Counted from the first letter of the stretch, positions 15,732 to 25,236 are shown. The stretch: DNA of 45,941 nucleotides from Staphylococcus succinus (GCF_029024945.1 NZ_CP118977.1:1-45941), one strand, 5' to 3'. The notes: generated from the sequence alone by a model not told the origin. A program made the numbers and translations.

Positions 15732-18149
15732 CTATTTATCCTTCACTCTCATCAGTCGTAAACTATTTAATGCTACCAAAATAGTAGCTCCCATATCGGA
15801 AAGAATCGCTATCCAAAGGGTTAACCATCCCGGGATAACTAATAGTAAGGCAATTATTTTAATTCCGATAGCAAAAGTGATGTTAGCTTTAATGATATTT
15901 AAAGTTTTTCGACTGAGTCTTACTGCAAATGGAAGCTTACTTAAATCATCTCCCATTAATGCAATATCAGCTGTTTCAATTGCAGTATCCGTTCCAGCAC
16001 CGCCCATTGCAATTCCAACAGTAGATGCAGCAAGTGCTGGAGCATCATTAACGCCATCGCCAATCATAGCTACATTATCATACTCCGATTGCATTTTTTT
16101 AATATAATCTAATTTATCCTGTGGCATCAATTCAGACTGAATATCAGAAACGCCTACATGTGTACCGATTGCATTTGCAGTACCTTGATTATCACCTGTC
16201 AGCATAATTGTTTGCTTGATACCTAACTGATGAAGTTTTTGAATCACATTTTTACTTGTTTCACGAACCTCATCTGCAACGGCAATTACGCCGAGAATTG
16301 TTTTTTCCGTTCCAATAATCATGGCTGTTTTTCCTTGGTTTTGTAGGATTTTCACATTGTTTTCAAACCCAAGGCTAAAATCGGAAACATTTAATTCCTT
16401 GAAAAGTTTTGGGCTTCCAATATAGTAAGTAGTTCCGTTTACAATCCCTTTTATACCTCGCCCAGTAATCGAAGTGAATTCTTCCACTTGTACATTAGAA
16501 TAAGGGATATTATCTTGCTCTGCCTTTTTCATTATTGCTGAAGCAAGTGGATGTTGTGAACGATATTCTAAAGCTGTAATGGTAGAGAATAGCTCTTTTT
16601 CTTCCACTTGGTCATTTAATACTTCAAAATCTGTTACCACTGGTACACCTTTTGTCAGTGTTCCTGTTTTATCAAATGCGACTGTCTTAATGGCTCCTAA
16701 TTTCTCGAGATAGACACCACCTTTAACCAACACACCTTTTTTCGCTGCATTTCCAATTGCCGAGACAATCGAGATTGGAGTAGAAATAACTAATGCACAA
16801 GGACATCCAACTACAAGAACTGCTAATCCTTGATAAACCCATGTATCCCAACTGCCACCAAAGAATAGGGGTGGAACGACTGCAACCAAGGCTGCAATAA
16901 CCATAATGATCGGAGTGTAGTATTTCGCAAATTTATCAACGAATGCTTGGGCTGGAGCACGCTCCCCTTGTGCTTCTTCAACAAGATGAATAATCTTGGC
17001 AATGGTTGTATCTTCTACGTATTTGGTGATTTTTACTTCAATTAGTCCCTCTTCGTTAAGCGTACCTGCAAATACTTCGTCATCTACCGCTTTGGAGACG
17101 GGAACAGATTCTCCTGTTATAGCTGCCTGATTGACAGCCGACAAGCCATTCACAATGATTCCATCCATGGCAATTTTCTCCCCTGGTTTGACAATCATGA
17201 TATCACCCACAGCGATATCGTCCACATGGATTATTATTTCCTGACCATTTCGTCTAACTAGTGCTTCTTTTGGGGCGATATCCATCAATGAACGTATGGA
17301 TTGTCTTGCTCTGTCCATAGAGAAGCGTTCAAGTGCTTCACTGATTGCAAAGAGAATAACAACAATAGATGCCTCTGCCCATTCACCAATAATGGCAGCT
17401 CCAATAACGGCAACGGTCATCAGGGTTTTCATGTCGAAATCAAAGCGTATCAAATTTTGAAAACCGACTTTAAATAATGAATATCCGCCAATTACAATAG
17501 AACCTACAAATAACATGGAAGTTACGAGGTTATCTTCTCCATTTACAAAGTGAGAAAGGTAACCAAAAGCAATTAGTAGTGTGGCAAACAGCAATGTACT
17601 ATGTTTTTTATAAAATGGTGTTTTCTCTTCTTTATGAGCCTTAGTGTCATCTTTAACCCTTTGTATCGTTTGATTCGCTAGTTTTTCAGGAGATACTTTT
17701 AGATTCTCAAAAGCACCTGCTTTTTCAAGTTCTTCAACCGATGCATTTCCATATACATCAATTTTAGAAGCGCCAAAGTTTACTTTTGCATCCTCAACTC
17801 CAGCTATTTGTTTTACATTTTTTTCAAACTTCCCCGCACAATTTGCGCAGGAAAATCCTTCCACACGGTAAACGTTTTTATCTTTAATTACCACAGGTTC
17901 TACCCGTCTTTTAGGTTTCTCTGGTGCCACTTTAAGATTTTCAAAAGCACCAGCCTTTTCTAGTTCTTCAACAGTTGCACTGCCGAAGACATCAATTTTT
18001 GAAGCTCCAAAATTTACTTTTGCGTCCTGAACGCCTGGAATCTTTTTAACATTTTTCTCAAACTTTCCTGCACAATTTGCACATGAAAATCCTTGGACCC
18101 GATAGACGTTCATTTCTTCTTCCATTAGTTTAACCTTTTGTTCAGACAT
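15732..18149 (-). CDS. cadA: CadA Cd/Zn/Pb-exporting P1B ATPase with two HMA domains
   Basis: An 805-residue pump. The N-terminus holds two nearly identical HMA domains, each with GFSCANC (Cys23/26 and Cys101/104). Then come the P-type ATPase motifs TGES, CPCALVIS, DKTGT, SQHP and GDGVNDAPAL. CPC with this C-terminal membrane layout is the Zn/Cd/Pb group. Single-HMA CadA is about 727 residues, so this is the longer, duplicated form. It overlaps cadC by 8 bases, implying translational coupling. The two HMA units remain very similar, which suggests recent duplication or gene conversion. Confidence 0.95.
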   Translation of the reverse strand: MSEQKVKLMEEEMNVYRVQGFSCANCAGKFEKNVKKIPGVQDAKVNFGASKIDVFGSATVEELEKAGAFENLKVAPEKPKRRVEPVVIKDKNVYRVEGFSCANCAGKFEKNVKQIAGVEDAKVNFGASKIDVYGNASVEELEKAGAFENLKVSPEKLANQTIQRVKDDTKAHKEEKTPFYKKHSTLLFATLLIAFGYLSHFVNGEDNLVTSMLFVGSIVIGGYSLFKVGFQNLIRFDFDMKTLMTVAVIGAAIIGEWAEASIVVILFAISEALERFSMDRARQSIRSLMDIAPKEALVRRNGQEIIIHVDDIAVGDIMIVKPGEKIAMDGIIVNGLSAVNQAAITGESVPVSKAVDDEVFAGTLNEEGLIEVKITKYVEDTTIAKIIHLVEEAQGERAPAQAFVDKFAKYYTPIIMVIAALVAVVPPLFFGGSWDTWVYQGLAVLVVGCPCALVISTPISIVSAIGNAAKKGVLVKGGVYLEKLGAIKTVAFDKTGTLTKGVPVVTDFEVLNDQVEEKELFSTITALEYRSQHPLASAIMKKAEQDNIPYSNVQVEEFTSITGRGIKGIVNGTTYYIGSPKLFKELNVSDFSLGFENNVKILQNQGKTAMIIGTEKTILGVIAVADEVRETSKNVIQKLHQLGIKQTIMLTGDNQGTANAIGTHVGVSDIQSELMPQDKLDYIKKMQSEYDNVAMIGDGVNDAPALAASTVGIAMGGAGTDTAIETADIALMGDDLSKLPFAVRLSRKTLNIIKANITFAIGIKIIALLLVIPGWLTLWIAILSDMGATILVALNSLRLMRVKDK

Positions 18150-18510
18150 TGACCTTCACTTCTTTCTTATGTGCTAGGGCGATCATCATTATCTGCCTGA
18201 TATGTTCATCATCTAAAGAATAGAAAGCTAGTTTTCCTTCTTTTCTAAAGTTGACCACCCCTTGCTTATAAAGCGTACGTAAATGATGAGATGCATTTGC
18301 TATCGTAATACCTAAGATATTTGCTATATCACAAACACACAACTCTTCATCCTGACACAGAGCGTAAGTAATTTTTGCTCTATTTTCATCGGCAATAGCC
18401 TTTAACATTTGGCTAACACCAGAAATATCAACTGTTTGTAAATCCCCTTGTATTCGATTAACCTTTTCTTCGTCATAACAAAAAATTTCACAAGTATCTT
18501 TCTTTTTCAT
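18142..18510 (-). CDS. cadC: CadC metal-responsive repressor (ArsR/SmtB family)
   Basis: A 122-residue winged-helix repressor. Cys7, Cys11, Cys58 and Cys60 (ELCVCD) recreate the four-thiolate Cd/Pb/Zn site of pI258 CadC. The recognition helix is ANASHHLRTLYKQG. Metal binding releases it from the operator just upstream. It is the first gene of the cadC-cadA-cadD unit. Confidence 0.95.
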   Translation of the reverse strand: MKKKDTCEIFCYDEEKVNRIQGDLQTVDISGVSQMLKAIADENRAKITYALCQDEELCVCDIANILGITIANASHHLRTLYKQGVVNFRKEGKLAFYSLDDEHIRQIMMIALAHKKEVKVNV

Positions 18511-18527
18511 ATTATCATCCCATCTTC

Positions 18528-18600
18528 ATTCAAATATTTATTTGAATATATTATAAGCATTTTCGACTCATCATGCAAGCAAATATTTGAATGAAAATAA
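18528..18600. promoter_or_regulatory. CadC operator and cad promoter region
   Basis: A near-perfect dyad, ATTCAAATATTTATTTGAAT at 18528-18547, matches the CadC/SmtB operator type (6-2-6). A second, half-conserved copy (CAAATATTTGAATG) lies at 18580-18593. The two may give cooperative repression and may also influence the divergent gene starting at 18591. Confidence 0.8.
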
Positions 18601-19133
18601 AAGAAGTAAGTAGGGCATAAAATTCTAGTCTCAAAAACGAACAAAAAAAGAAAATCGAAACCCATACAAATGAAATTGTTGAAGAAATTCATGCTAATAA
18701 TAAAAATAGAAATGAATTAGATGTTCTTTTAAGCAAGAAACTAGTGACGGGTGATAAGTTATATATTACGGATTTATGTATACTTGCAGATTCTACGAAG
18801 CATTTAGTAGATATATTAGATTATCTTTCACAAGAGGAAATATCTTTATATGTAATCAATTTAAATCGATATATTTATAAAGATATCAAAGGGGAATTTC
18901 TAGAAATATTACATAATATTACAGACTTTCAAAGTGACATCGTTAAATTTAGAACACGAGCAGGATTAGAAAATTACGCAAAAAAAGGAAAAACTTTAGG
19001 TAGACCCAAACGCGATGATAATAACCTTAGAGATGCTATTGAGATGTATATGAGCAAAAAATACACTTTAGATGAGATAAAAGAACAGACAAATATAAGT
19101 AGAGCAACCTTGTATCGTCATCTAGATAAATAA
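18591..19133 (+). pseudogene. Degenerate serine-recombinase-like gene with early stop
   Basis: From ATG 18591 the frame reads MKIKEVSRA, meets TAA at 18618, then stays open for 171 more codons. The open part aligns by pattern with small serine recombinases: TKHLVDILDYLSQEEI, then LENYAKKGKTLGRPK, and a C-terminal helix-turn-helix (LDEIKEQTNISRATLYRHL). The catalytic arginine segment, normally LDRLGRST, is here LCILADST. A 129-residue product could be made from a GTG at 18744. With no active arginines it could at most bind DNA. Its first bases overlap the second CadC half-operator. Confidence 0.65.
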
Positions 19134-19146
19134 GAGGTGATGAACG

Positions 19147-19403
19147 TTGTTAAAACAAGATTTAGTGTATAATGTACTGTTATCGATTAGAGAAGAATAA
19201 AGTGTAGATTTTAAAACTTTAGATGTAAGCGAAAAAATTTTTTATTAGCACTTGAAAGCATAGCGAGGCAAGATTTAGCAAAAAATATAGAGTTATTCTA
19301 CAATGGGTGTTTTCCTATATGTGGCACAACAATATATGCAGAACTAACAGAAAAAGGTAAGCAGCAAATATCATTATATAAAACAGAGGATAAGCACATA
19401 TAA
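19147..19403 (+). pseudogene. Small unknown gene, broken by a stop and a frameshift
   Basis: A TTG start after GAGGTGATG opens a frame (LLKQDLVYNVLLSIREE) that meets TAA at once. Reading through it continues as SVDFKTLDVSEK, loses one base in an A-run near 19236, then resumes as LLALESIARQDLAKNIELFY and ends AELTEKGKQQISLYKTEDKHI. The end resembles small winged-helix proteins of phage and plasmid origin, but I cannot name the family. Confidence 0.55.
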
Positions 19404-19422
19404 CAATGCTTATCCTCTGTTT
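19381..19422. terminator. Bidirectional terminator next to arsC
   Basis: Sixteen-base stem (19381-19396 with 19407-19422) with A and T runs on the two sides. It ends the ars operon from the right and the pseudogene from the left. Confidence 0.88.
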
Positions 19423-19439
19423 TTGAATTTTATATTAAC

Positions 19440-19835
19440 TTAATTATCATAAAATTGCTTGATCTTTTGACCTATTTCATCTCTTACACGTTGAAATTCT
19501 GACCAAGATTTACCTGCTGGGTCATCAAAGCCCCAATGTTCTTTTTTTACATTAGGCGGGATGACTGGACAATTCTCATCAGCATCACTACAAAGTGTAA
19601 CAACTAGGTCTGATTGTCTTAAAATTTTATTATCAATTAAATCAGAAGTATGGTTTGATATGTCAATATCCATTTCTTTCATAGCTTCTATCGCCTTAGG
19701 ATTTACGCCATGCGTTTCGATACCTGCTGAGTAAACATTCCATTCTTCGCCGAGTATTTCTCTTCCCCAGCCCTCAGCCATTTGACTACGACAAGAATTA
19801 CCAGTACATATAAAGTAAATTGTTTTCTTATCCAT
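19440..19835 (-). CDS. arsC: Arsenate reductase ArsC (thioredoxin-coupled)
   Basis: A 131-residue low-molecular-weight-phosphatase-fold enzyme that reduces As(V) to As(III). The P-loop CTGNSCR holds nucleophile Cys10. Cys82 and Cys89 (LCSDADENC) complete the disulfide cascade regenerated by thioredoxin, as in pI258 ArsC. GAGAGGT lies upstream of the start. Last gene of the arsDA-arsRBC unit, 17 bases after arsB. Confidence 0.96.
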   Translation of the reverse strand: MDKKTIYFICTGNSCRSQMAEGWGREILGEEWNVYSAGIETHGVNPKAIEAMKEMDIDISNHTSDLIDNKILRQSDLVVTLCSDADENCPVIPPNVKKEHWGFDDPAGKSWSEFQRVRDEIGQKIKQFYDN

Positions 19836-19852
19836 TTATTATTACCTCTCTT

Positions 19853-21142
19853 TTAAAAAATTATTAGTGTTAAATATAGACCTAATAGGGTTACAAATAA
19901 AACAGGGATTGTGATAATAATTCCGGTCTTAAAATAGGTTCCCCAAGAAATCTTGACACCTTTTTGAGTTAGTACGTGTAACCAAAGAAGTGTGGCTAAC
20001 GAACCAATTGGTGTTATCTTAGGCCCCAAATCAGATCCGATAATATTCGCATAAATCATACCTTCTTTTAATATTCCTGTAGCACTCGATTGACCAATTG
20101 CTATTGCATCTATTAAAACGGTTGGCATGTTATTCATAATAGAGGATAGGAATGCAGCTACAAAGCCCATACCCATAATGCTGCTAAATAAGCCATAACT
20201 TGAAATGTTTGTTAGTACATCACCAAGAAGTGTTGTAATGCCCACGTTTTTCAAACCAAATACGACGAGATACATACCAATGGAGAATAAAACAATATTC
20301 CATGGCGCACCTTTAATTACTTGTTTCGTATGCACGGCTTTAGATTTACGCGCTAATAATACAAATATTAAAGCAATGATACCAGCAATAATGGATACTG
20401 GAATATTTATAAACTCACTTATTAAATAACCAATGAGTAATATACCAAGTACGATCCACGAGATGTTAAAAAGTTTTTTATCTTTAATCGCTTCTCTTGG
20501 TTCTCTAATGTTTACTGCATTAAATGTTTTTGGAATAGACTTTTTAAAATATAACCATAAAACAAGAATACTTGCGATCAATGAGAATATATTAGGTATA
20601 ATCATTTTACTGAAGTATTCAATAAATCCAATATCGAAATAATCTGCGGAAACAATATTAACTAAATTACTGACAATGAGCGGTAATGATGTAGAATCAG
20701 CTATAAAACCACTAGCAATAATAAATGGAAATATCGCTTTTTTATCAAATCCTAAACTACGAACCATAGCTAAAACAATAGGAGTAAGTATTAAAGCTGC
20801 TCCATCATTTGCGAAGAAAGCTGCTACAACTGAACCTAATAGCATGATAAAGATAAACATTTTCAATCCGCTACCTTTTGATGCTCTCACCATATGTATA
20901 GCAGACCATTCAAAGAAGCCAATTTCATCTAATATGAGTGAAATAAGAATAACTGCAACAAAAGTTAAGGTCGCATTCCAAACAATTCCAGTAACTTCTA
21001 GTACGTCTGAAAAGCTTACAACGCCAGTGATTATAGCAACTACAGCACCAATTAATGCAGTAATACCAATATCTAGACCTTTAGGTTGCCATATAACAAA
21101 AATTAACGTTAATACAAATATTGTGATTGCTAATATCGTCAT
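19853..21142 (-). CDS. arsB: Arsenite efflux pump ArsB
   Basis: A 429-residue inner-membrane arsenite/antimonite antiporter with about 12 hydrophobic helices. The sequence MTILAITIFVLTLIFVIWQ at the start, the FFANDGAALILTPI segment and the SSIMNNMPTVLID loop match staphylococcal ArsB. Two adjacent ATGs (21145 and 21142) follow GGTGAG; I take the second because it gives the usual family length. The arsR stop overlaps this start region. With ArsA present it may run as an ATP-driven pump. Confidence 0.95.
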   Translation of the reverse strand: MTILAITIFVLTLIFVIWQPKGLDIGITALIGAVVAIITGVVSFSDVLEVTGIVWNATLTFVAVILISLILDEIGFFEWSAIHMVRASKGSGLKMFIFIMLLGSVVAAFFANDGAALILTPIVLAMVRSLGFDKKAIFPFIIASGFIADSTSLPLIVSNLVNIVSADYFDIGFIEYFSKMIIPNIFSLIASILVLWLYFKKSIPKTFNAVNIREPREAIKDKKLFNISWIVLGILLIGYLISEFINIPVSIIAGIIALIFVLLARKSKAVHTKQVIKGAPWNIVLFSIGMYLVVFGLKNVGITTLLGDVLTNISSYGLFSSIMGMGFVAAFLSSIMNNMPTVLIDAIAIGQSSATGILKEGMIYANIIGSDLGPKITPIGSLATLLWLHVLTQKGVKISWGTYFKTGIIITIPVLFVTLLGLYLTLIIF

Positions 21143-21144
21143 CA

Positions 21145-21459
21145 TTAACACTCACCTTTCTCTACTGTTTCACATATACATGGGACAGTACTGGAACTCA
21201 ATAGAGTCAGTCGTGATGTAACGTCATCCAATACGTCATGATTCAATTTGTATAAATTTTTATTACCATCTTTTCTGGATGTAATTAAATTATTGTCTTT
21301 TAATACTTTCATATGATGACTTAATGTGGGTTGAGAAAAAGAAAAATGCTCTAATAAATCACAAGCGCATAATTCACCACAAGATAACAAATCTAATATT
21401 TCAAGACGGCTACTATCAGCAATCACTTTCAAGTATTGTGATATCTCATTATAATTCAA
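21145..21459 (-). CDS. arsR: Arsenical repressor ArsR (internal to the operon)
   Basis: A 104-residue ArsR/SmtB-family repressor with ELCACDLL (Cys31, Cys33) in the metal-binding helix and LSHHMKVLKDNNLI as the recognition region. Further cysteines lie at the C-terminus (PCICETVEKGEC). The start is TTG at 21459, overlapping the previous gene's TGA as TTGA, with GGGAG about 9 bases upstream. It is unusual that arsR is the fourth gene of the unit and not its first. Confidence 0.93.
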   Translation of the reverse strand: MNYNEISQYLKVIADSSRLEILDLLSCGELCACDLLEHFSFSQPTLSHHMKVLKDNNLITSRKDGNKNLYKLNHDVLDDVTSRLTLLSSSTVPCICETVEKGEC

Positions 21460-23120
21460 TTTTTCTTCTCCCTTTCTACTTGAAATCTTTTATATCGTTG
21501 ATAATTTTTATTGCCACCTGATAAATTATATACTTGTTTAAAGCCTAAATTAATAAGTACGTTTTGTGCAGCATTACCAGTAGTACCTTTATTACAATAA
21601 GTCACGATTGTTTGATTTTCATCTAACGTTTTTGCATAACTTCTCAACGTTTTCAATGGGACGTTAATCGCTCCATCAACATGATCAACTTCAAATTGCT
21701 TTGGAGAACGTACATCTAAAATCAATAAATCATTTTTTTGTTTTACGACTTCTTCAGGCGTTATAATTTTACGTCCCCGAGTAATATTGTGACCAATCAT
21801 CCCTGTATAAATAACAGGATCTTTAGTTGTAGAAAAAGGAGGTGCATATGCTAAATCTAAATGAAATAAATCTTCTGCTTTGGCACCAAATGTTATAGCA
21901 GTAGCTAGTACATCAATTCTCTTGTCTACGCCCTCATACCCAACTATTTGCGCACCAAGTAATTTAGAATTATTTTTATCAAATATAGCTTTAATTACCA
22001 TTTCTTGACCTTGCATATATTCTGGACGATTCGGTTTCACATTGTGTAATACATCAATATCAATTTCTAACTCAACAGCTTCTTTTTCGGTTAAACCTGT
22101 CTGGGCAATTGTCATATCAAAGATACGGACAATGCCTGTGCCTAAAATGCCTTTATGTTCTAGATTTCCACCAGTTAATCGATCTCCTAAAATACGACCC
22201 ATTTTATTTGCTGTAGAACCTAGCGGTCTATATATAGGATTACCAGTAATTAAATTATAACTTTCTGCTGCATCACCAATTGCATATATATGAGGAATAT
22301 TTGTTTCCAAATACTTATTGGTTTGTATTGCTCCAGATTCTCCAATATTAATACCAATTTCTTTAGCTAATTTAGTATTTGGTGTGACACCAATCCCAAT
22401 AATGATTAAGTCTGTATCAATTAATTCGCCAGTTTTTAAGCTGACTCTATTTATCGTATGATTCTCATCATAATCAATAATGTCAATTTCATTATAGGTA
22501 TATACGTTAGCTTTATCTTCAATATATTCTTGAATCATAAAACTCATATCGTAGTCTAAATGAGGCATAAAAGTGTTACGTTGAACAATTGAAGTGTTGT
22601 AATTAGATAATTGTTCTAACATCTCTAAACCAATAAATCCACCGCCAACGATTGTTATATTCTGAACATCATGGTCATTAATATAATTATAAATTGCTTT
22701 GGCATCATTAATATTTTTAACTTTAAACACATTATTATATTCTTCGCTATTTAATTGAGGGAGTTCTTTAGGCGATGAACCTGTTGCTAATACTAATTCG
22801 TCATATTTTTGAATCATCTTTTCATCATTTACTAAATTAGTAACTGTTATTGTTTGATCACTATCATTTATCTTATTCACTTCATATTCTGTATAAATAT
22901 CTATATTAAAGCGTTCTTTAAACCATTTAGCATTTCGTGGCGTGAGTTCATCAATATCAGATACATTACCTCCTATATAGTAGGGGATACCACATACGGA
23001 ATACGAAATATCACTACCTTTATCAAAAACGGTAATTTCAACATCTTCACTATTTCTTCTTGCTTTAGCCGCGACACTCGTACCGGCAGCAACTGAACCA
23101 ATGATAACAATTTTTTTCAT
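21456..23120 (-). CDS. CoA-disulfide reductase-like flavoprotein with C-terminal rhodanese
   Basis: A 554-residue fusion. Residues 1-445 are a pyridine nucleotide-disulfide oxidoreductase of the CoADR/Npr type: FAD motif IIGSVAAGTSVA, a single redox Cys43 in YSVCGIPYYIG, NAD motif GGGFIGLE and IYAIGDAAES. Residues about 455-545 are a rhodanese with TYCNKGTTGN. CoADR-rhodanese enzymes reduce CoA disulfide, persulfide or polysulfide. It overlaps arsA by one base and arsR by four, so it is an integral ars gene. A role in keeping thiols reduced for arsenite handling is inferred, not shown. Confidence 0.88.
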   Translation of the reverse strand: MKKIVIIGSVAAGTSVAAKARRNSEDVEITVFDKGSDISYSVCGIPYYIGGNVSDIDELTPRNAKWFKERFNIDIYTEYEVNKINDSDQTITVTNLVNDEKMIQKYDELVLATGSSPKELPQLNSEEYNNVFKVKNINDAKAIYNYINDHDVQNITIVGGGFIGLEMLEQLSNYNTSIVQRNTFMPHLDYDMSFMIQEYIEDKANVYTYNEIDIIDYDENHTINRVSLKTGELIDTDLIIIGIGVTPNTKLAKEIGINIGESGAIQTNKYLETNIPHIYAIGDAAESYNLITGNPIYRPLGSTANKMGRILGDRLTGGNLEHKGILGTGIVRIFDMTIAQTGLTEKEAVELEIDIDVLHNVKPNRPEYMQGQEMVIKAIFDKNNSKLLGAQIVGYEGVDKRIDVLATAITFGAKAEDLFHLDLAYAPPFSTTKDPVIYTGMIGHNITRGRKIITPEEVVKQKNDLLILDVRSPKQFEVDHVDGAINVPLKTLRSYAKTLDENQTIVTYCNKGTTGNAAQNVLINLGFKQVYNLSGGNKNYQRYKRFQVEREKKN

Positions 23121-24841
23121 TATTCTAACCCTCCATAAGGTATGACAAAGTAATTATTAAGACTTTCATTTTTAATCTTGTTTATCCAAATCGATTCATC
23201 TTCTTTTTTGTTACTAAAAAGGTCATCACGTTGATTTAGCGTAACTAATGATTGATTAACGACCCACCAATTATGTCCTATATCGGCTCTATTTAAATCT
23301 TCTACTAAACGTTTAGATTCTAAATAAGGTGTTTTTTCTGCTAGTGTTACGATTATCATCTGTGTTAAATCTTGATTTTGAATTTTAGGTAATAACGTTT
23401 CAACATTACTGGTAGTTTGAGTTGATTTTTTCTTTAGTTCTTTATGGTGATTTTCACTAGAATCAAGTAACAACAAGGTATGGCCTGTAGGAGCTGTATC
23501 TACAATTACGTAATCCATGTCTTCTTGATTCTCCATAATGTCACTAAAGGCTTTGAAAAATGCTATTTCTTCTGTACAAGGTGATTTTAAATCTTCCATA
23601 ATATAATCAATATCGTCTTGTGGTGTATCATCATTCACTGTGGCTAATATTTCTTTTTTATACTTTTCTAATGCTTGTTCTTCATCAATATAAGCAGTAT
23701 TTAAATTACTTGTGGTTTCAACATTAATTTCTTTAGTAGGGTCAGTCGTTGCTAAAAGAATACGATGTCCTTTATTAGATAATTCTGTAGCTAATTGCGT
23801 TGCTACTGTCGTTTTACCAACGCCACCTTTTCCCATTGTAAATAAATATTGAACTTTACTATTTTCAATTTCATCTATTAATTTATTGAATTGCGGATGA
23901 TCTTCAACAATAAAGTCATCATTTTCAATTAAGTTATCATCATTTAATAGATTAGTTAAACTTTCTATACCTTCTTCTTTCTGCTTTTTATATGGAACGT
24001 AATAAGCATGATTGTTATTTAACCATTCAGTAAAATGATTAATGTTTTTATCTTGTTCTGATTTCATCTGACTCGAAATTAAACCGTGACTTTCTTCTAT
24101 ATAGTTGTTAATGACTACTTTGAATTTAGAAATTGATAGTTGTTGTAATTCTTGTTGCGCTCTTTGAATTTCATATATAGAAGAGTGGTTAGGTTTCGCA
24201 ACTAAGATCATGGTCGTATCGTCTTGGTTACGTAGTTTTTCAAGTGCTGAATTATATTTACCTCTATTTTCATTTAAACCCGATAATTGACCTAAGCAAG
24301 AAGCGTCATTACTCGTTGTATTTAAATAATCTGTCCATGCAGAAGGTAATTCAAGCATTCTCAAGGTGTGACCTGTTGGAGCTGTATCAAATATAATGAA
24401 ATCAAATTCTTGTTCTAAAGTTTTATCGGATAAAAAATTTGTAAATTCATTAAATGCTGCTACTTCAACTGTACACGAACCACTTAACTGTTCTTTCATC
24501 TCAGAAAGCACATCTTCTGGTAGAATACCCTCATAAGGTTCTATAGCTTGTGCTTTATAATCGTCTGCAGCAGCAATCGGGTCAAAATTGGCTATAGAGA
24601 GATTAGGTATAGGTTGATATGTAGTTAATTTATTAGATAATTCCATTTGAAATACATCTTGTAAATTACTAGCTGGATCAGTACTTACTAAAGCTACTTT
24701 CTTTCCATTCTCTGCTAAGTTTAAAGCAATAGAACTTGATATCGTCGTTTTGCCTACGCCACCTTTACCAGTAAAAAACAAATATTTTGTTAACTCAACA
24801 TTATCTAAATTCAATTTATTTAAGTATTTAACAGCATCCAT
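23120..24841 (-). CDS. arsA: Arsenite-stimulated ATPase ArsA
   Basis: A soluble ATPase of about 573 residues made of two homologous halves, each with a P-loop (FTGKGGVGKTT near residue 25 and MGKGGVGKTT near residue 335) and the signature DTAPTGHTL. Cysteines near GSCTVE and SPCTEE form the metalloid sites. It couples ATP hydrolysis to arsenite export through ArsB and receives As(III) from ArsD. The ATG at 24841 lies within the end of arsD; an earlier in-frame ATG at 24862 is possible. Confidence 0.95.
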   Translation of the reverse strand: MDAVKYLNKLNLDNVELTKYLFFTGKGGVGKTTISSSIALNLAENGKKVALVSTDPASNLQDVFQMELSNKLTTYQPIPNLSIANFDPIAAADDYKAQAIEPYEGILPEDVLSEMKEQLSGSCTVEVAAFNEFTNFLSDKTLEQEFDFIIFDTAPTGHTLRMLELPSAWTDYLNTTSNDASCLGQLSGLNENRGKYNSALEKLRNQDDTTMILVAKPNHSSIYEIQRAQQELQQLSISKFKVVINNYIEESHGLISSQMKSEQDKNINHFTEWLNNNHAYYVPYKKQKEEGIESLTNLLNDDNLIENDDFIVEDHPQFNKLIDEIENSKVQYLFTMGKGGVGKTTVATQLATELSNKGHRILLATTDPTKEINVETTSNLNTAYIDEEQALEKYKKEILATVNDDTPQDDIDYIMEDLKSPCTEEIAFFKAFSDIMENQEDMDYVIVDTAPTGHTLLLLDSSENHHKELKKKSTQTTSNVETLLPKIQNQDLTQMIIVTLAEKTPYLESKRLVEDLNRADIGHNWWVVNQSLVTLNQRDDLFSNKKEDESIWINKIKNESLNNYFVIPYGGLE

Positions 24842-25175
24842 CTCCACCACAGCATCCTCCATTTCTCATCTGATTAACCGTAATAATTTCATCGGCTTCT
24901 TCTTGGGTAATATAAGTACCCGTTTTAGCTATATTGCCTTCTATAAAAGTGATTGGTAAAACTTCATTACCTTTTTCTTGAATTAAACGAATAGCTTCTT
25001 TATTTTTAATAAATTCATTCGGATTATTACTCATATTATAACGTTGAACTTCTATTTGATTTTGTTTTAAATATTCATTGATTTGGTTCGTCTTTATTAG
25101 TGTTTCATCCGGTTCTGGACCACATACGCCAGTAGAACAGCACATAGCTTCTTCGTATATTTCAATATTTAACAT
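24828..25175 (-). CDS. arsD: Arsenic metallochaperone ArsD
   Basis: A 115-residue thioredoxin-fold chaperone. Cys12, Cys13 and Cys18 in EEAMCCSTGVC are the As(III) site. The C-terminus adds two further Cys pairs (GGCCGGDGCC). It delivers As(III) to ArsA. The start at 25175 has GAGGTGAG upstream; an upstream in-frame ATG would lie inside the promoter. It is the first gene of a six-gene unit in which neighbours overlap or nearly touch. Confidence 0.95.
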   Translation of the reverse strand: MLNIEIYEEAMCCSTGVCGPEPDETLIKTNQINEYLKQNQIEVQRYNMSNNPNEFIKNKEAIRLIQEKGNEVLPITFIEGNIAKTGTYITQEEADEIITVNQMRNGGCCGGDGCC

Positions 25176-25207
25176 TATACTCACCTCATTAATTATTTTA
25201 CTACCAT

Positions 25208-25236
25208 AGATTAGCATCTATATAGATTAGTGTCTA
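25208..25236 (-). promoter_or_regulatory. ars operon promoter with ArsR operator
   Basis: Reading toward arsD: -35 TAGACA (25236-25231), 17-base spacer, -10 TAATCT (25213-25208). The spacer holds the perfect palindrome ATCTATATAGAT (25216-25227). CTAATCTAT also occurs twice in tandem. This is the probable ArsR site. Confidence 0.65.

Noticed and set aside
18507..18692. 61-codon minus-strand frame upstream of cadC
   Set aside because: It covers the CadC operator and promoter and the opposite strand of the recombinase-like pseudogene.
21456..23120. Flavoprotein considered as a second mercuric reductase
   Set aside because: It has the single Cys43 of CoADR-type enzymes in place of the CVNIGC pair, no HMA domain, and a rhodanese tail.
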